Shown here one piece after another: positions 49,694 to 59,013 of a stretch of DNA of 64,000 nt. The stretch comes from Arthrobacter sp. RIT-PI-e (GTDB lineage: Bacteria > Actinomycetota > Actinomycetes > Actinomycetales > Micrococcaceae), in the NCBI RefSeq assembly GCF_001187915.1, contig NZ_LGIU01000091.1:62001-126000 (forward strand), in the 5' to 3' direction. The translations under genes and the position numbers were made by a program. Each line of letters starts with the position of its first letter. Within the stretch, counting starts at the first letter, position 1. The notes under the pieces are model-generated. The model did not search any database. It was not told where the DNA came from and worked only from the letters and a program-made list of their open reading frames with translations.

Positions 49694-50901
49694 CAGGGTC
49701 TCTCCACGAGCATGGCGGTGCCCTGGCCCACGCCGACGCACATCGTGGCCAGTCCGCGCTTGGTTCCTTCTCGTTCCATGCGGCCCAGGAGGGTCACGAC
49801 CAGGCGTGAGCCCGAGGAGCCCAGGGGATGACCCAGGGCGAGCGCGCCGCCGTCCCGGTTCACCATGTCGGCATCCAGCCCCAGGCGTCTGATGCACGCC
49901 AGTGACTGGCTCGCGAAGGCCTCGTTCAGTTCCACCGCGCCGAGGTCGCCGATGCCCCATCCTGTGCGCTCGAGGACCTTCTGCGTCGCCGGCACCGGGC
50001 CAAGGCCCATGATGTGCGGTGGTACTCCGGCCGAGGCGCCGTCGACGATCCGGCCCCGGGGGATCAGCCCGTGCTTCTCCACGGCGGCTTCCGAGGCGAC
50101 GAGGATCGCCGAGGCGCCGTCATTGAGCGAGGAGGAGTTGCCCGCGGTCACGACGCTGCCGTGCGAGACCACCGGGCGCAGCGCTGCCAGGGTGTCCATC
50201 GTCGTCCCCGGTCGCGGTCCCTCATCTGTGTCCACGACGGTCCGGGTCTCTTTACGGCCCTGGACGGTCACGGGCACGGTCTCGGCGGCGAAGTGGCCGG
50301 CTTCGATGGCGGCAAGCGCCCTGCGGTGCGATTCCACCGCGAACGCGTCGGCGTCCTGCCGCGTGATGCCCTCCAGGACGGCGACCTCCTCGGCGGTTTC
50401 GGGCATCGAGAGGGTCATCTTGTCGATGGCCTTGAAGGCAGGATTGGGGAATCGCCAGCCGATCGAGGGGTCGAAGACCTCGCCGGGTTTCGCGTAGGCG
50501 GTCGTGGGTTTCTCCATGACCCACGGGGCGCGCGACATGGATTCCACCCCACCGGCGACGACGAGGTCGGCGGCACCTGCCTTGATCATGTGGGAAGCCA
50601 TGATGATGGCACTCAGACCTGAAGCGCACAGGCGGTTGACGGTGATGCCGGGCACGGTGTCGCCGAAACCGGCCAGCAGCCACGCCATCCGGGCCACGTT
50701 ACGGTTCTCCTCCCCGGCCCCGTTGGCGTTGCCGAGGATGACCTCATCGACGGCGTGCGGGTCGATGCCGGCGTCGAGGACGACCTGCTTCAGGACGACC
50801 GCGGCAAGATCGTCGGGCCGCACCGCGGCAAGGGCTCCTGCGTAGCGGCCGACCGGGGTGCGCCTGCCTCCGACGAGGAAGGCCTGGGGGAGAGGGGGCA
50901 T
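49693..50901 (-). CDS. paaJ: Beta-ketoadipyl-CoA thiolase
   Basis: A 402-residue thiolase: nucleophile Cys in VNRLCASGLSAIIM, His in ALGHPLGSSGSRL and second Cys in MCVGVGQG, all intact. In this operon it cleaves 3-oxoadipyl-CoA (and 3-oxo-5,6-dehydrosuberyl-CoA) to acetyl-CoA products. The ATG at 50901 lies behind a PaaR-like box 47 bp upstream. First gene of the thiolase-hydratase-paaH operon. Confidence 0.92.
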   Translation of the reverse strand: MPPLPQAFLVGGRRTPVGRYAGALAAVRPDDLAAVVLKQVVLDAGIDPHAVDEVILGNANGAGEENRNVARMAWLLAGFGDTVPGITVNRLCASGLSAIIMASHMIKAGAADLVVAGGVESMSRAPWVMEKPTTAYAKPGEVFDPSIGWRFPNPAFKAIDKMTLSMPETAEEVAVLEGITRQDADAFAVESHRRALAAIEAGHFAAETVPVTVQGRKETRTVVDTDEGPRPGTTMDTLAALRPVVSHGSVVTAGNSSSLNDGASAILVASEAAVEKHGLIPRGRIVDGASAGVPPHIMGLGPVPATQKVLERTGWGIGDLGAVELNEAFASQSLACIRRLGLDADMVNRDGGALALGHPLGSSGSRLVVTLLGRMEREGTKRGLATMCVGVGQGTAMLVERP

Positions 50902-50947
50902 ACGTGGCTCCTGCCGTGAGGGGGCCGATCAGCACCGAGTCCTAATT

Positions 50948-50963
50948 ACTGACCGTTCGTTCG
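50948..50963. promoter_or_regulatory. PaaR-like box upstream of paaJ
   Basis: ACTGACCGTTCGTTCG: the left half ACTGACCG matches well, the right half is partial. Position before the paaJHF operon makes it credible. Confidence 0.5.
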
Positions 50964-51036
50964 CCAAAGCGTTTCACGGGGACGGTGGACGGTCAAGGCC
51001 GCCTCTGCCGTACGGGTGCACCGGGCGCTCGCCGAT

Positions 51037-51098
51037 CATGCCGCCGGTTCCCGGCGCCGGCCGTGATGAATCGGCGGGTACCGGGAACCGGCGGCATG
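51037..51098. repeat. Perfect 18-bp inverted repeat in the paaJ-MFS gap
   Basis: CATGCCGCCGGTTCCCGG (51037-51054) and its exact reverse complement (51081-51098) flank a 26-base loop. It lies just downstream of the minus-strand transporter gene, so it may be its terminator; the long loop is unusual. Confidence 0.65.
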
Positions 51099-51148
51099 TG
51101 CTTGGTGCGGAAAGGGGGCTGCCCGGTGTTCTCGGGTGAGATGGTGCT

Positions 51149-52555
51149 CTAGTGCTTGTTGCCGGTGATGGGCGCTGCCTGCATGTCGTCGGCGGCCGCG
51201 GGGTGGGAGGAGAGGTACTCCTCGCGGACCTCCTTCACGTGCAGGTCCGAGCCCTGGAGTTTCTTGCTGACCATGGACACCGCGACGAAGGACACCACGC
51301 CCAGGGCTGCGATGTAGGCGCCGATGGTCCAGGACAGGCCGGTCTCATTGAGCAGCAGCTGCGCGATCAGGGGGGCGAAGGCGCCTCCGAGGATGGAGCC
51401 GAAGGCGTACCCTATGGACACCCCGGAGTATCGGACCCGTGCCGGGAACATCTCGGCGTAGAGGGCGGATTGCGGGCCGTAGGACAGGCCCAGCCCTATG
51501 GTCAGGACGACGATGGCCAGCGCGAACAGGGGCAGGGACGCGGTGTCGAGCAGCCACCACATGGGGACCGCCCACACGATGATGACGGCGTACCCGATCT
51601 GGAAGGTGCGCACCCGTCCCCAGGAGTCGGAGATCCATCCGCCGAACATCGTGAAGACCAGCCATCCCACCCCGCCGACGAGGGTGGCGATCAGCGTCTC
51701 CGAGCGCTCCATGCCCAAGGTCTTGGCCCCGTAGGAGGCGAAGAAGGCGATCACCAGGTACCCGGCCGCGTTGTTCGCGACGAAGATCAGTGCTGCCAGG
51801 CTCACCTCGCGCTTGTTGTGCTTGAACAGCTGGCCCAGGGGAGCCGAGGACTCTTTCTTGCGCAGCTGCATCTCCTTGAAGACCGGGGACTCGTCGACGC
51901 TGCGCCGGATCAGGTGGCCGACGACGATCAGCAGGGCCGAGGACAGGAAGGGAATCCGCCATCCCCAGGACTCGAACTGCTCCGGGGTCAGGGTGCTGGT
52001 GAGGGCGAACATGAACCCGGTGGCCAGCAGCACTCCCAGGGGCACGCCGATCTGCGGGAACGCACCGAACAGGCCGCGCTTGTGCCTGGGGGCGTGCTCG
52101 ACCGACATCAGCGCGGCGCCGCCCCACTCCCCGCCGGCGGAGATGCCCTGCATGATGCGCAGGAAGATCAGCAGTATCGGCGCCCAGACGCCGATCGCCG
52201 CATAGGTGGGAAGAAGGCCGATCAGCATGGTGGCCGCTCCCATACCGACCAGGGTCATGACCAGGACGATTTTGCGCCCGTACTTGTCGCCGAGGTGACC
52301 GGCCAGGATCGCACCGAGGGGCCGGAACAGGAAGCTGATCCCCAGGGACGCCCACGCGATGACCTGCGCCAAGCCGGCGTTGTCCTCCCCCAGGGGGGCG
52401 AAGAACTGGGCTGCCAGCACGAACGCGGCTGCCTGTGCGTAGATGAAGAAGTCGTACCACTCGATCGTGGTTCCCACCAGAGTGCCGGCGAGAACCTTGC
52501 GCTCCTCGCGGGTCGTGGTGTGAGAGCCCTCGGATGTCGATGCTGTGTGCGTCAT
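51149..52555 (-). CDS. MFS transporter, metabolite:H+ symporter (MHS) family
   Basis: A 468-residue major-facilitator protein with 12 hydrophobic helices. MHS marks are TTIEWYDFFIYAQAAAFVL, FRPLGAILAGHLGDKYGRK and GISAGGEWGGAALMSVEH. ATG 52555 with GGGAGA upstream. Placed inside the paa cluster with its own PaaR-like box, it is the likely importer of phenylacetate or a related aromatic acid; some actinobacterial paa clusters carry such an MFS gene (PaaT). Substrate is inferred. Confidence 0.88.
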   Translation of the reverse strand: MTHTASTSEGSHTTTREERKVLAGTLVGTTIEWYDFFIYAQAAAFVLAAQFFAPLGEDNAGLAQVIAWASLGISFLFRPLGAILAGHLGDKYGRKIVLVMTLVGMGAATMLIGLLPTYAAIGVWAPILLIFLRIMQGISAGGEWGGAALMSVEHAPRHKRGLFGAFPQIGVPLGVLLATGFMFALTSTLTPEQFESWGWRIPFLSSALLIVVGHLIRRSVDESPVFKEMQLRKKESSAPLGQLFKHNKREVSLAALIFVANNAAGYLVIAFFASYGAKTLGMERSETLIATLVGGVGWLVFTMFGGWISDSWGRVRTFQIGYAVIIVWAVPMWWLLDTASLPLFALAIVVLTIGLGLSYGPQSALYAEMFPARVRYSGVSIGYAFGSILGGAFAPLIAQLLLNETGLSWTIGAYIAALGVVSFVAVSMVSKKLQGSDLHVKEVREEYLSSHPAAADDMQAAPITGNKH

Positions 52556-52613
52556 GATCTCTCCCTGGGGATCGGGGACGACGTCGTCCCCGAACGGGTA
52601 GGTGGAAGGATTT

Positions 52614-52627
52614 ACCGAACGATCGGT
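52614..52627. promoter_or_regulatory. PaaR-like box upstream of the MHS transporter
   Basis: ACCGAACGATCGGT, with perfect ACCGA/TCGGT arms, 59 bp before the transporter start; the cleanest copy in the window. Confidence 0.65.
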
Positions 52628-52801
52628 ACTGAAAGCAGGATACGCACATGTGATGCGGATCACCAGGTGCGGCGGGTCGGGGTGGAGCCGGATCGACGAG
52701 CCGGGCATCCGCAGAGGGGTGCACGCACCACCGGATCTGGTCGCACGGCGGAGGCGTACGCCGCAGGTCCTCTCCGGTCGCCCGAACCGGGGAAGGGCTG
52801 T

Positions 52802-53251
52802 TCAGCTCCTGCGCTCGAGCAGCATGTTGGTGATGCGCAGCGTGCACAGGCGCCGCCCGGCATCATCGGAGATGATCACCTCGTGCGTGGTCAGTGTGCC
52901 GCCGAGGTGGATCGGTGTGGCGACGATGGTGATCCGCCCCTCACGAACCGACCGGTGGTGTGTGGCCGAGACGTCGACGCCGACGGCCGTCTTGCCCATC
53001 GTGCTGGCATGGATGACCGCAGCCCATGACCCCACCGCCTCGCCCACCGCCAGGGACGCCCCGCCGTGCAGAAGTCCGAAGGACTGCCTGTTGCCCTCGA
53101 CCGGCATCGTCGCCACGACGCGATCGACCGACTCCTCGACGATCCGCACGCCCATCTTCCGGTCGAGCTCGCCCAGGGTGATCCGCCAGATACTTCCCGC
53201 AGCCTCGTCCTCCGGACTCTGGGGGTCGGGGCGGGACGGGGTCTGGCTCAT
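52802..53251 (-). CDS. Hotdog-fold acyl-CoA thioesterase (PaaI/4HBT-II-like)
   Basis: A 149-residue hotdog thioesterase, ATG 53251 with AGGAG upstream. The active-site segment SFGLLHGGASLAVGEAVGSW carries Glu where PaaI has Asp, as in Arthrobacter-type 4-hydroxybenzoyl-CoA thioesterase and EntH. It is divergent from paaABCDE and is the second thioesterase of the cluster, beside PaaI at 42992, so the two may have different acyl-CoA ranges. It may share the paaA promoter region and its PaaR-like box. Confidence 0.85.
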   Translation of the reverse strand: MSQTPSRPDPQSPEDEAAGSIWRITLGELDRKMGVRIVEESVDRVVATMPVEGNRQSFGLLHGGASLAVGEAVGSWAAVIHASTMGKTAVGVDVSATHHRSVREGRITIVATPIHLGGTLTTHEVIISDDAGRRLCTLRITNMLLERRS

Positions 53252-53393
53252 TGGATCTCCTTCGGGAACCGGGCTCGGCGGAGCCCACCATCTCATGTGC
53301 GGTGCCGTGGTGCTGCAGCCCCGGGCACACGGGGCGCCGGTGTACGCCCTGCGGCCGAATCGACCATTGACCCGCCGACCCGGTCAAGAATAT

Positions 53394-53411
53394 ACTGAAC
53401 GAACGATCAGT
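53394..53411. promoter_or_regulatory. PaaR-like box upstream of paaABCDE
   Basis: ACTGAACGAACGATCAGT has ACTGA/TCAGT arms and the same ACGAACGA-like centre as the other boxes; 34 bp before the paaA start. Confidence 0.6.
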
Positions 53412-53445
53412 AATAGTTCGTCGGAAGATCTCCCGAGGAGTCACC

Positions 53446-54462
53446 ATGGCACAGCACACGACGCTCTCCCCGCCCGCCGAGTCATCCCTCGATGCGGATG
53501 CCGCCGGCCTCCTGGCGGACGCGCAGGCCGAGTTCGACCGCATGATGGCCGAGGACTCCCGGATCGAGCCGCGTGACTGGATGCCGGGCGCTTACCGCAA
53601 GACCCTGCTCCGTCAGATCTCCCAGCACGCCCATTCCGAGATCATCGGCATGCAACCGGAGGCGAACTGGATCTCCCGTGCTCCTAGCCTCAAACGCAAG
53701 GCCGTCCTGATGGCGAAGGTCCAGGACGAGGCAGGGCACGGGTTGTACCTGTACTCGGCGGCGGAGACCCTGGGTCAGAGCCGGGACACGATGATGGCGG
53801 ACCTGATCGAGGGTAAGGCCCGGTACTCGTCGATCTTCAACTACCCGGCGCCGACCTGGGCGGACATGGGCGCCATCGGGTGGATGGTCGACGGGGCCGC
53901 GATCTGCAACCAGGTACCCCTGTGCAGGGCCTCCTATGGGCCCTACGGTCGGGCGATGGTGCGGGTGTGCAAGGAGGAGTCCTTCCACCAGCGGCAGGGA
54001 TTCGAGATCCTGCTCGAACTCTCCAACGGCTCGCCCGAGCAGAAGGCGATGGCTCAGGACGCGGTCAACCGCTGGTACGCGCCCGCCCTGATGATGTTCG
54101 GGCCGCCCGACGACGACTCGCCGAACTCGAAGCAGTCCATGGCGTGGAACATCAAACGCTTCAGCAACGACGAACTGCGCAGCCGGTTCGTGGGCATGAT
54201 GGTCGAGCAGGTCAAGGTCATCGGGCTGACCCTGCCCGATGACGAGATCCGTTTCGACGAGGACACCAGGACCTGGCAGCACGGCCCCTTGGACTGGGGC
54301 GAGTTCCAGGAGGTCCTCGCCGGGCGCGGGCCCTGCAACGCCCAGCGCCTGGAGCGTCGCCGGCAAGCACACGAGGACGGGGCGTGGGTCCGGGAAGCGG
54401 CCTCGGCGTATGCGGCGAAGCAGCGTACCAAGCAAATGGATGAGATGGATCAGGTGGCATGA
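53446..54462 (+). CDS. paaA: Phenylacetyl-CoA epoxidase, oxygenase subunit PaaA
   Basis: A 338-residue ferritin-like diiron protein, the catalytic subunit that epoxidises phenylacetyl-CoA. Iron-ligand helices are visible in [18 protein letters not shown] and [18 protein letters not shown]; the WFGPP-like [15 protein letters not shown] segment is typical. ATG 53446 starts the paaABCDE operon and overlaps paaB by four bases (ATGA). Confidence 0.97.
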   Translation: MAQHTTLSPPAESSLDADAAGLLADAQAEFDRMMAEDSRIEPRDWMPGAYRKTLLRQISQHAHSEIIGMQPEANWISRAPSLKRKAVLMAKVQDEAGHGLYLYSAAETLGQSRDTMMADLIEGKARYSSIFNYPAPTWADMGAIGWMVDGAAICNQVPLCRASYGPYGRAMVRVCKEESFHQRQGFEILLELSNGSPEQKAMAQDAVNRWYAPALMMFGPPDDDSPNSKQSMAWNIKRFSNDELRSRFVGMMVEQVKVIGLTLPDDEIRFDEDTRTWQHGPLDWGEFQEVLAGRGPCNAQRLERRRQAHEDGAWVREAASAYAAKQRTKQMDEMDQVA

Positions 54463-54905
54463 GCCCCCACGGCAACCCGGAGGTCCCCGCCGGCGCAGCG
54501 GCCGACGTGATCCGCGGTGCCCGGCAGGTCCCCGCCGGTTCCCGGACACCGGAGCCCGCGGATCCGGCACCTACCGGGCCCGCGCCCGTCCAGGCACCGG
54601 GATCACCGGCGGCCGCCCCGGAACCGGCCGCCTGGGACCTGTGGGAGGTCTTCGTCCGCTCGAACCGCGGGCTGAGCCACGTCCATGCCGGGTCGTTGCA
54701 CGCCCCCGACGCGGACATGGCGTTGCGCAACGCACGGGACCTCTACACCCGGCGCAACGAAGGGGTGTCCATCTGGGTCGTCCCGGCCGAGGCCATCACC
54801 ACCAGCGATCCGGGAACCAAGGGCGCGTTCTTCGAGTCCCCACAGGGCAAGGACTACCGGCACGCCACCTACTACACCAAGAGCGAAGGGGTGAAGCACC
54901 TGTGA
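54459..54905 (+). CDS. paaB: Phenylacetyl-CoA epoxidase subunit PaaB, with N-terminal extension
   Basis: A 148-residue PaaB, which bridges PaaAC pairs. The conserved part begins at about residue 57 ([20 protein letters not shown]) and ends [13 protein letters not shown]. Typical PaaB has roughly 95-100 residues; the first ~55 here are Pro/Ala-rich and look disordered. An internal start would leave no base overlap with paaA, whereas the ATG used here overlaps its stop, so I keep the long form. Confidence 0.93.
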   Translation: MSPHGNPEVPAGAAADVIRGARQVPAGSRTPEPADPAPTGPAPVQAPGSPAAAPEPAAWDLWEVFVRSNRGLSHVHAGSLHAPDADMALRNARDLYTRRNEGVSIWVVPAEAITTSDPGTKGAFFESPQGKDYRHATYYTKSEGVKHL

Positions 54906-55798
54906 CCGGTCCGAGCACGAGCGCCGCCCACGAGGACGTCACCACCGGTGTTGCCGGCGGTGACGGCAACGCTTCCGCGACACGCATCACCCCCGGCAAT
55001 GCGCTGCGGCCGGAGGACATCGCCCTGGAGGTCCGCACCGGGGCGATCCGTCCCACCGACGACGCCGCCGAGTACGCGCTCAGGCTGGGCGACGACGCCC
55101 TGATCCTCGCCCAACGACTCGGCCACTGGATCTCTCGGGCACCGGAGCTCGAGGAGGACGTCGCCCTGGGCAACATCGCCCTGGATCAGCTGGGGCACGC
55201 CCGCAGTTTCCTCACCTACGCCGGCGGGGCATGGGACAAGTCCGAGGACAACCTTGCCTACGTCCGCCGCGAGCACGAATTCCGGAGCGCCCATCTCGTC
55301 GAGCAACCCAACGGCGACTTCGCGGTGACCATCGCCCGCCAGTTCCTCATCAGCTTCTACCAGTACGAGCTCTACCGGCACCTTATGGGATCCACCGACG
55401 CGACCGTGGCGGCGATCGCCGCGAAGGCGGTCAAGGAGGTCGACTACCACCGCGACCACAGTGCACAGTGGGTGCTGCGCCTGGGGCAGGGAACCGACGA
55501 GTCACGCAGACGCATGATCCACGGACTGCGCCTGATGTGGCCCTACGTCAACGAGCTCTTCGACGAGGACCCGCTGACCCTGCGGCTCGTCGCCTCCGGT
55601 ATCACCGTGGCACCGGCGATCATCCGGGAGGAGTTCGACCGCCTCACCGGGCAGGTCCTCGCCGACGCGGACCTCGAGGTGCCCGACGTCCCGGCGGCAC
55701 CGGGCGGGGGCCGCCGGGGTGAGCACTCCGAGCACCTGGGGTACATCCTCGCCGAGATGCAGGTGCTCGCCCGAGAGCACCCCGGGGCGAACTGGTGA
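54902..55798 (+). CDS. paaC: Phenylacetyl-CoA epoxidase subunit PaaC
   Basis: A 298-residue ferritin-like structural partner of PaaA. Typical stretches are LGDDALILAQRLGHWISRAP, ALDQLGHARSFLTYAG and KAVKEVDYHRDHSAQWVLRL. GTG 54902 overlaps the paaB stop as GTGA. About 45 residues before the conserved start look disordered. Confidence 0.94.
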   Translation: MTGPSTSAAHEDVTTGVAGGDGNASATRITPGNALRPEDIALEVRTGAIRPTDDAAEYALRLGDDALILAQRLGHWISRAPELEEDVALGNIALDQLGHARSFLTYAGGAWDKSEDNLAYVRREHEFRSAHLVEQPNGDFAVTIARQFLISFYQYELYRHLMGSTDATVAAIAAKAVKEVDYHRDHSAQWVLRLGQGTDESRRRMIHGLRLMWPYVNELFDEDPLTLRLVASGITVAPAIIREEFDRLTGQVLADADLEVPDVPAAPGGGRRGEHSEHLGYILAEMQVLAREHPGANW

Positions 55799-56364
55799 GA
55801 TCCCAGGACACCGGCCGCGGCGTAGAGAGTACGCGGGCCGACACCACCTACCCGCCCACGCCGGGACGGGACACCTCCGACCGGGACGCGTGGGACATCG
55901 CCGCGACGGTCTGCGACCCGGAGATCCCGGTCCTGACGATCGAGGACCTGGGGATCTTGCGCACGGTGGAGACGACCCAGGACCAGGGGGTACTGATCAC
56001 CATCACACCCACCTACTCGGGGTGCCCTGCCATGGACGCCATCCGGGACGACCTCACCGCGGTCCTCACCGCACACGGGTACACCGGAGTCGAGGTCCGC
56101 CTGGTCCTCGCACCGGCATGGACCACGGACTGGATGAGTGAGGCCGGACGGGCCAAACTCCAGGAGTACGGTATCGCCCCGCCCACCGGAAAGGCCGCCC
56201 TGGGCGGACACTCGGGACCCATCCGGCTGGCCCTGAACGTCAAATGCCCCCAGTGCTCCTCCCTGGACACCCGGGAACTGACCCGTTTCGGTTCCACCTC
56301 CTGCAAGGCCCTCTACGTGTGCCGCAGCTGCCAGGAACCGTTCGACTACTTCAAAGTGCTCTGA
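55795..56364 (+). CDS. paaD: Phenylacetyl-CoA epoxidase assembly protein PaaD
   Basis: A 189-residue protein with the MIP18/SufT-like domain (CDPEIPVLTIEDLGILR, TPTYSGCPAMDAI) and a C-terminal cysteine quartet (NVKCPQCSS, YVCRSCQEPF) thought to serve in iron-sulfur maturation of PaaE. GTG 55795 overlaps the paaC stop. Confidence 0.94.
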   Translation: MRSQDTGRGVESTRADTTYPPTPGRDTSDRDAWDIAATVCDPEIPVLTIEDLGILRTVETTQDQGVLITITPTYSGCPAMDAIRDDLTAVLTAHGYTGVEVRLVLAPAWTTDWMSEAGRAKLQEYGIAPPTGKAALGGHSGPIRLALNVKCPQCSSLDTRELTRFGSTSCKALYVCRSCQEPFDYFKVL

Positions 56365-56373
56365 GGAGACCCC

Positions 56374-57615
56374 GTGCCCGCCACCTCCGAGGCCGCCATC
56401 GACCAGGCGCCCGGCACCACCCGCCGCCGCCCGTCCTTCCACACCCTGACCGTGAAGGAGGTCCGCCGTCTCACCCAGGACGCCGTCGAGATCGCCTTCC
56501 ACGTCCCGGCGGAGCTGGGAGGTCATTTCGACTACCTGCCCGGACAGTACGTCGCGGTCCGCCTCGAGCTGCCGGATCAGGACGGTGTGCCGCGCGAGAT
56601 ACGCCGCAGCTACTCCATCTGCGCCGAACCGCGGACCTTCGAGGACGGGACCAGCGAGATCCGGGTGGCCGTGAAGAAGGACATCGGCGGGGTGTTCTCC
56701 ACCTGGGCGAACACCCATCTCACCACCGGGGATCGTCTGGATGTCATGAGCCCCATGGGGGCCTTCGTCTCCCGGCACGGCCGTGACGGCGAAGTATCCG
56801 AACACAACCGCCTCAGCTCCCTGAACCGCCCGCAGGACCTCGCGGCGGACCTCGCCCGCACCCACCAGACGCGGTTCGTGGCCATCGCCGCCGGTTCCGG
56901 TATCACCCCCGTCATCGCGATCGCCCGCACGCTTCTGGCCTCGGACCCGGCGGCGCGCTTCGACCTCGTGTACGCCAACAGGGCGGCCATGGACGTGATG
57001 TTCCTCGAGGAACTCGCCGACCTCAAGGACACCTACCCCCGGCGCCTGGCCCTGCACCACGTCCTCTCCCGCGAGCAGCGCACCGCACCCCTGCTCAGCG
57101 GCAGGATCGACGCCGACAAGCTCCAGCACCTCCTGGGCACGGCCATCGGCGCGGACGACGTCGACGAATGGTTCCTCTGCGGGCCCTTCGAGCTCGTCCA
57201 GCTCTGCCGCGACACACTCGCAGCACGGGGAGTCGACGCCGGGAGCATCCGCTTCGAGCTCTTCAGCTCCGGCGCACCCGAGCGCCCCGAGGGCAGCACC
57301 GGTCGTCCCGTGGTCGTGGAGGACACCCAGGAGAAGCACACGATCACCTTCACCCTCGACGGCCTGCAGGGTGAGGTCACCAGTCCCGTCCACGCCCGCG
57401 AGTCCGTGCTCAACGCCGCTCTGCGCGTCCGCCCCGATGTGCCCTTCGCCTGCGCCGGGGGAGTGTGCGGCACCTGTCGCGCCAAGGTCGTCGCCGGCAG
57501 CGTCACCATGGACGAGAACTACGCCCTGGAACAGGACGAGGTGGACAGGGGATACGTCCTGGCCTGCCAGTCGCACCCGACCAGCCCCGACGTCACCGTC
57601 GACTTCGACGTCTGA
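56374..57615 (+). CDS. paaE: Phenylacetyl-CoA epoxidase reductase PaaE
   Basis: A 413-residue ferredoxin-NADP reductase with a C-terminal plant-type 2Fe-2S domain, which feeds electrons to PaaAC. FAD site RRSYSICAEP, NADP site AIAAGSGITPVIAI, and cluster ligands in CAGGVCGTCRAKVV plus the later Cys of GYVLACQSHPT. GTG 56374, nine bases after the paaD stop. Confidence 0.96.
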   Translation: MPATSEAAIDQAPGTTRRRPSFHTLTVKEVRRLTQDAVEIAFHVPAELGGHFDYLPGQYVAVRLELPDQDGVPREIRRSYSICAEPRTFEDGTSEIRVAVKKDIGGVFSTWANTHLTTGDRLDVMSPMGAFVSRHGRDGEVSEHNRLSSLNRPQDLAADLARTHQTRFVAIAAGSGITPVIAIARTLLASDPAARFDLVYANRAAMDVMFLEELADLKDTYPRRLALHHVLSREQRTAPLLSGRIDADKLQHLLGTAIGADDVDEWFLCGPFELVQLCRDTLAARGVDAGSIRFELFSSGAPERPEGSTGRPVVVEDTQEKHTITFTLDGLQGEVTSPVHARESVLNAALRVRPDVPFACAGGVCGTCRAKVVAGSVTMDENYALEQDEVDRGYVLACQSHPTSPDVTVDFDV

Positions 57616-57654
57616 CCCACCCCTTCCTCGGGCGGATGCCCGGACAGGAGCACC

Positions 57655-58506
57655 ATGATCTCGCTCACCATCGACGACGCCGTCGCGGAGATCGTGCTCG
57701 ATGCCCCCGGCAGGCTGAACTCCCTGGACCATCAGGGGCTGAAGGACCTGTCACGGGCCTACCGCACCGTCGACGCCGCCGCGCAGCGCGGTGAGGTGCG
57801 CGCGGTCCTGCTGCGCGGTGAGGGTCGGGTGTTCTGCGCCGGCCGCGACATCTCGGCGGTGGACCCCGACCGGGACGACGCCGCCGAGTACCTCGAGCGC
57901 CTACTGGGGCCGCTGCTGCAGCAGATGAGCGCCGTGCCGGCGCCCACGTTCGCCGCCGTGCAGGGCGCCTGTCTGGGGGTGGGTCTGGGACTGCTCCTGG
58001 CCACCGATGTGGTGTACGTGGCCGAGGACGCGAAGTTCGGGTCGCCGTTCGCGAAACTGGGGGCCACCCTGGACTCCGGGGGGCACTGGTACTTCACGGA
58101 GCGCCTCGGCATGCACCGGGCCCTGGACCTGATCTACACGGGCGAGCTGATCAGCGGGGCCGACGCCGTCGCGCAGGGGATGTTCAGCCGTGCGGTACCG
58201 GCCGGGGAGCTGCTCGGGTTCACCCGTGACCTCGTGGCCAGGACGGCACGCGGTGCCACGGCGGCCTTCACGGCCAGCAAGGACCTGGTGGCGCAGATCC
58301 GCGACCAGCGCCTGGGACTGTGGGAGTCCCTGGCGCAGGAGAGCGCCGAGCAGGTCAGGCTCTGCAGCACGCCGGACTACGCGGAGGGCTTCCGGGCGTT
58401 CCAGGAGAAACGACCTCCCGCCTTCACCGGTGCCCCGACTGCACCGGAACCGTCCGACCCTCGGACAGGACCGGTCCGGGATGCGGGGCAGCCGCCGACG
58501 CCCTGA
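57655..58506 (+). CDS. paaG: 1,2-epoxyphenylacetyl-CoA isomerase
   Basis: A 283-residue crotonase-fold isomerase converting the ring epoxide to oxepin-CoA. Oxyanion motifs: GRVFCAGRDISAV and AVQGACLGVGLGLLLATDVV; GGHWYFTERLGMHRALDLI follows. ATG 57655, 39 bp after paaE and in the same direction, so it is probably the last gene of the paaABCDEG operon. The tail is Pro/Thr-rich. A hairpin at 58519 follows. Confidence 0.9.
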   Translation: MISLTIDDAVAEIVLDAPGRLNSLDHQGLKDLSRAYRTVDAAAQRGEVRAVLLRGEGRVFCAGRDISAVDPDRDDAAEYLERLLGPLLQQMSAVPAPTFAAVQGACLGVGLGLLLATDVVYVAEDAKFGSPFAKLGATLDSGGHWYFTERLGMHRALDLIYTGELISGADAVAQGMFSRAVPAGELLGFTRDLVARTARGATAAFTASKDLVAQIRDQRLGLWESLAQESAEQVRLCSTPDYAEGFRAFQEKRPPAFTGAPTAPEPSDPRTGPVRDAGQPPTP

Positions 58507-58518
58507 TCCTGCCTGCGC

Positions 58519-58549
58519 ACCTGCCCCGACCCGGTGGTGCGGGGCAGGT
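58519..58549. terminator. Bidirectional terminator-like hairpin
   Basis: ACCTGCCCCG and CGGGGCAGGT form a perfect 10-bp stem with an 11-base loop between paaG (+) and the convergent lrp gene (-), touching the lrp stop. Confidence 0.7.
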
Positions 58550-59013
58550 CAGCGGGTGTCGAGATCCTCGAAGATCAGGAACGTCTGGGTGTCCAGGACC
58601 CCGGGCATGGACTGCAGCTGGTCGAACACGATGCGCCGCAGATCGGAGTTGTCCACCCCCCTGACCAGCAGGATCACGTCGAAGTCCCCGCCGACCAGCG
58701 CGATGTGCTCGACCTCCGGGATGGAGCGCAACTCCTCACGCAGCTCCCTCCAGGAATGCTGTCGCACCTTCAACGTCACGTAGGCTGAGGACTTCCGTCC
58801 GCTCCTGACCGGATCCACCAGGGCCGTGAACTTCGTCAGCACGCCCTCGTCGGTGAGCCGGGTGATGCGCGTGTAGGCGTGGGCGCGTGAGATGTGGACG
58901 TTCTCGGCGACCTGGGTGACCGACATGCGCCCGTCACGGCGCAGCTGGTCCAGGATGCGGTGGTCCACCTCGTCCAACGGGGTGACCGGGCGCCGGTCGT
59001 CCTGGGAGGTCAC
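58549..59013 (-). CDS. Lrp/AsnC-family regulator
   Basis: A 154-residue Lrp-type regulator: HTH RMSVTQVAENVHISRAHAYT (about residues 29-48) and the ligand/oligomerisation (RAM) domain from residue 75. GTG 59013 overlaps the E2 stop as GTGA, so it is the last gene of the 2-oxoacid dehydrogenase operon and likely controls it in response to an amino acid, as BkdR does in pseudomonads. Confidence 0.9.
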   Translation of the reverse strand: MTSQDDRRPVTPLDEVDHRILDQLRRDGRMSVTQVAENVHISRAHAYTRITRLTDEGVLTKFTALVDPVRSGRKSSAYVTLKVRQHSWRELREELRSIPEVEHIALVGGDFDVILLVRGVDNSDLRRIVFDQLQSMPGVLDTQTFLIFEDLDTR

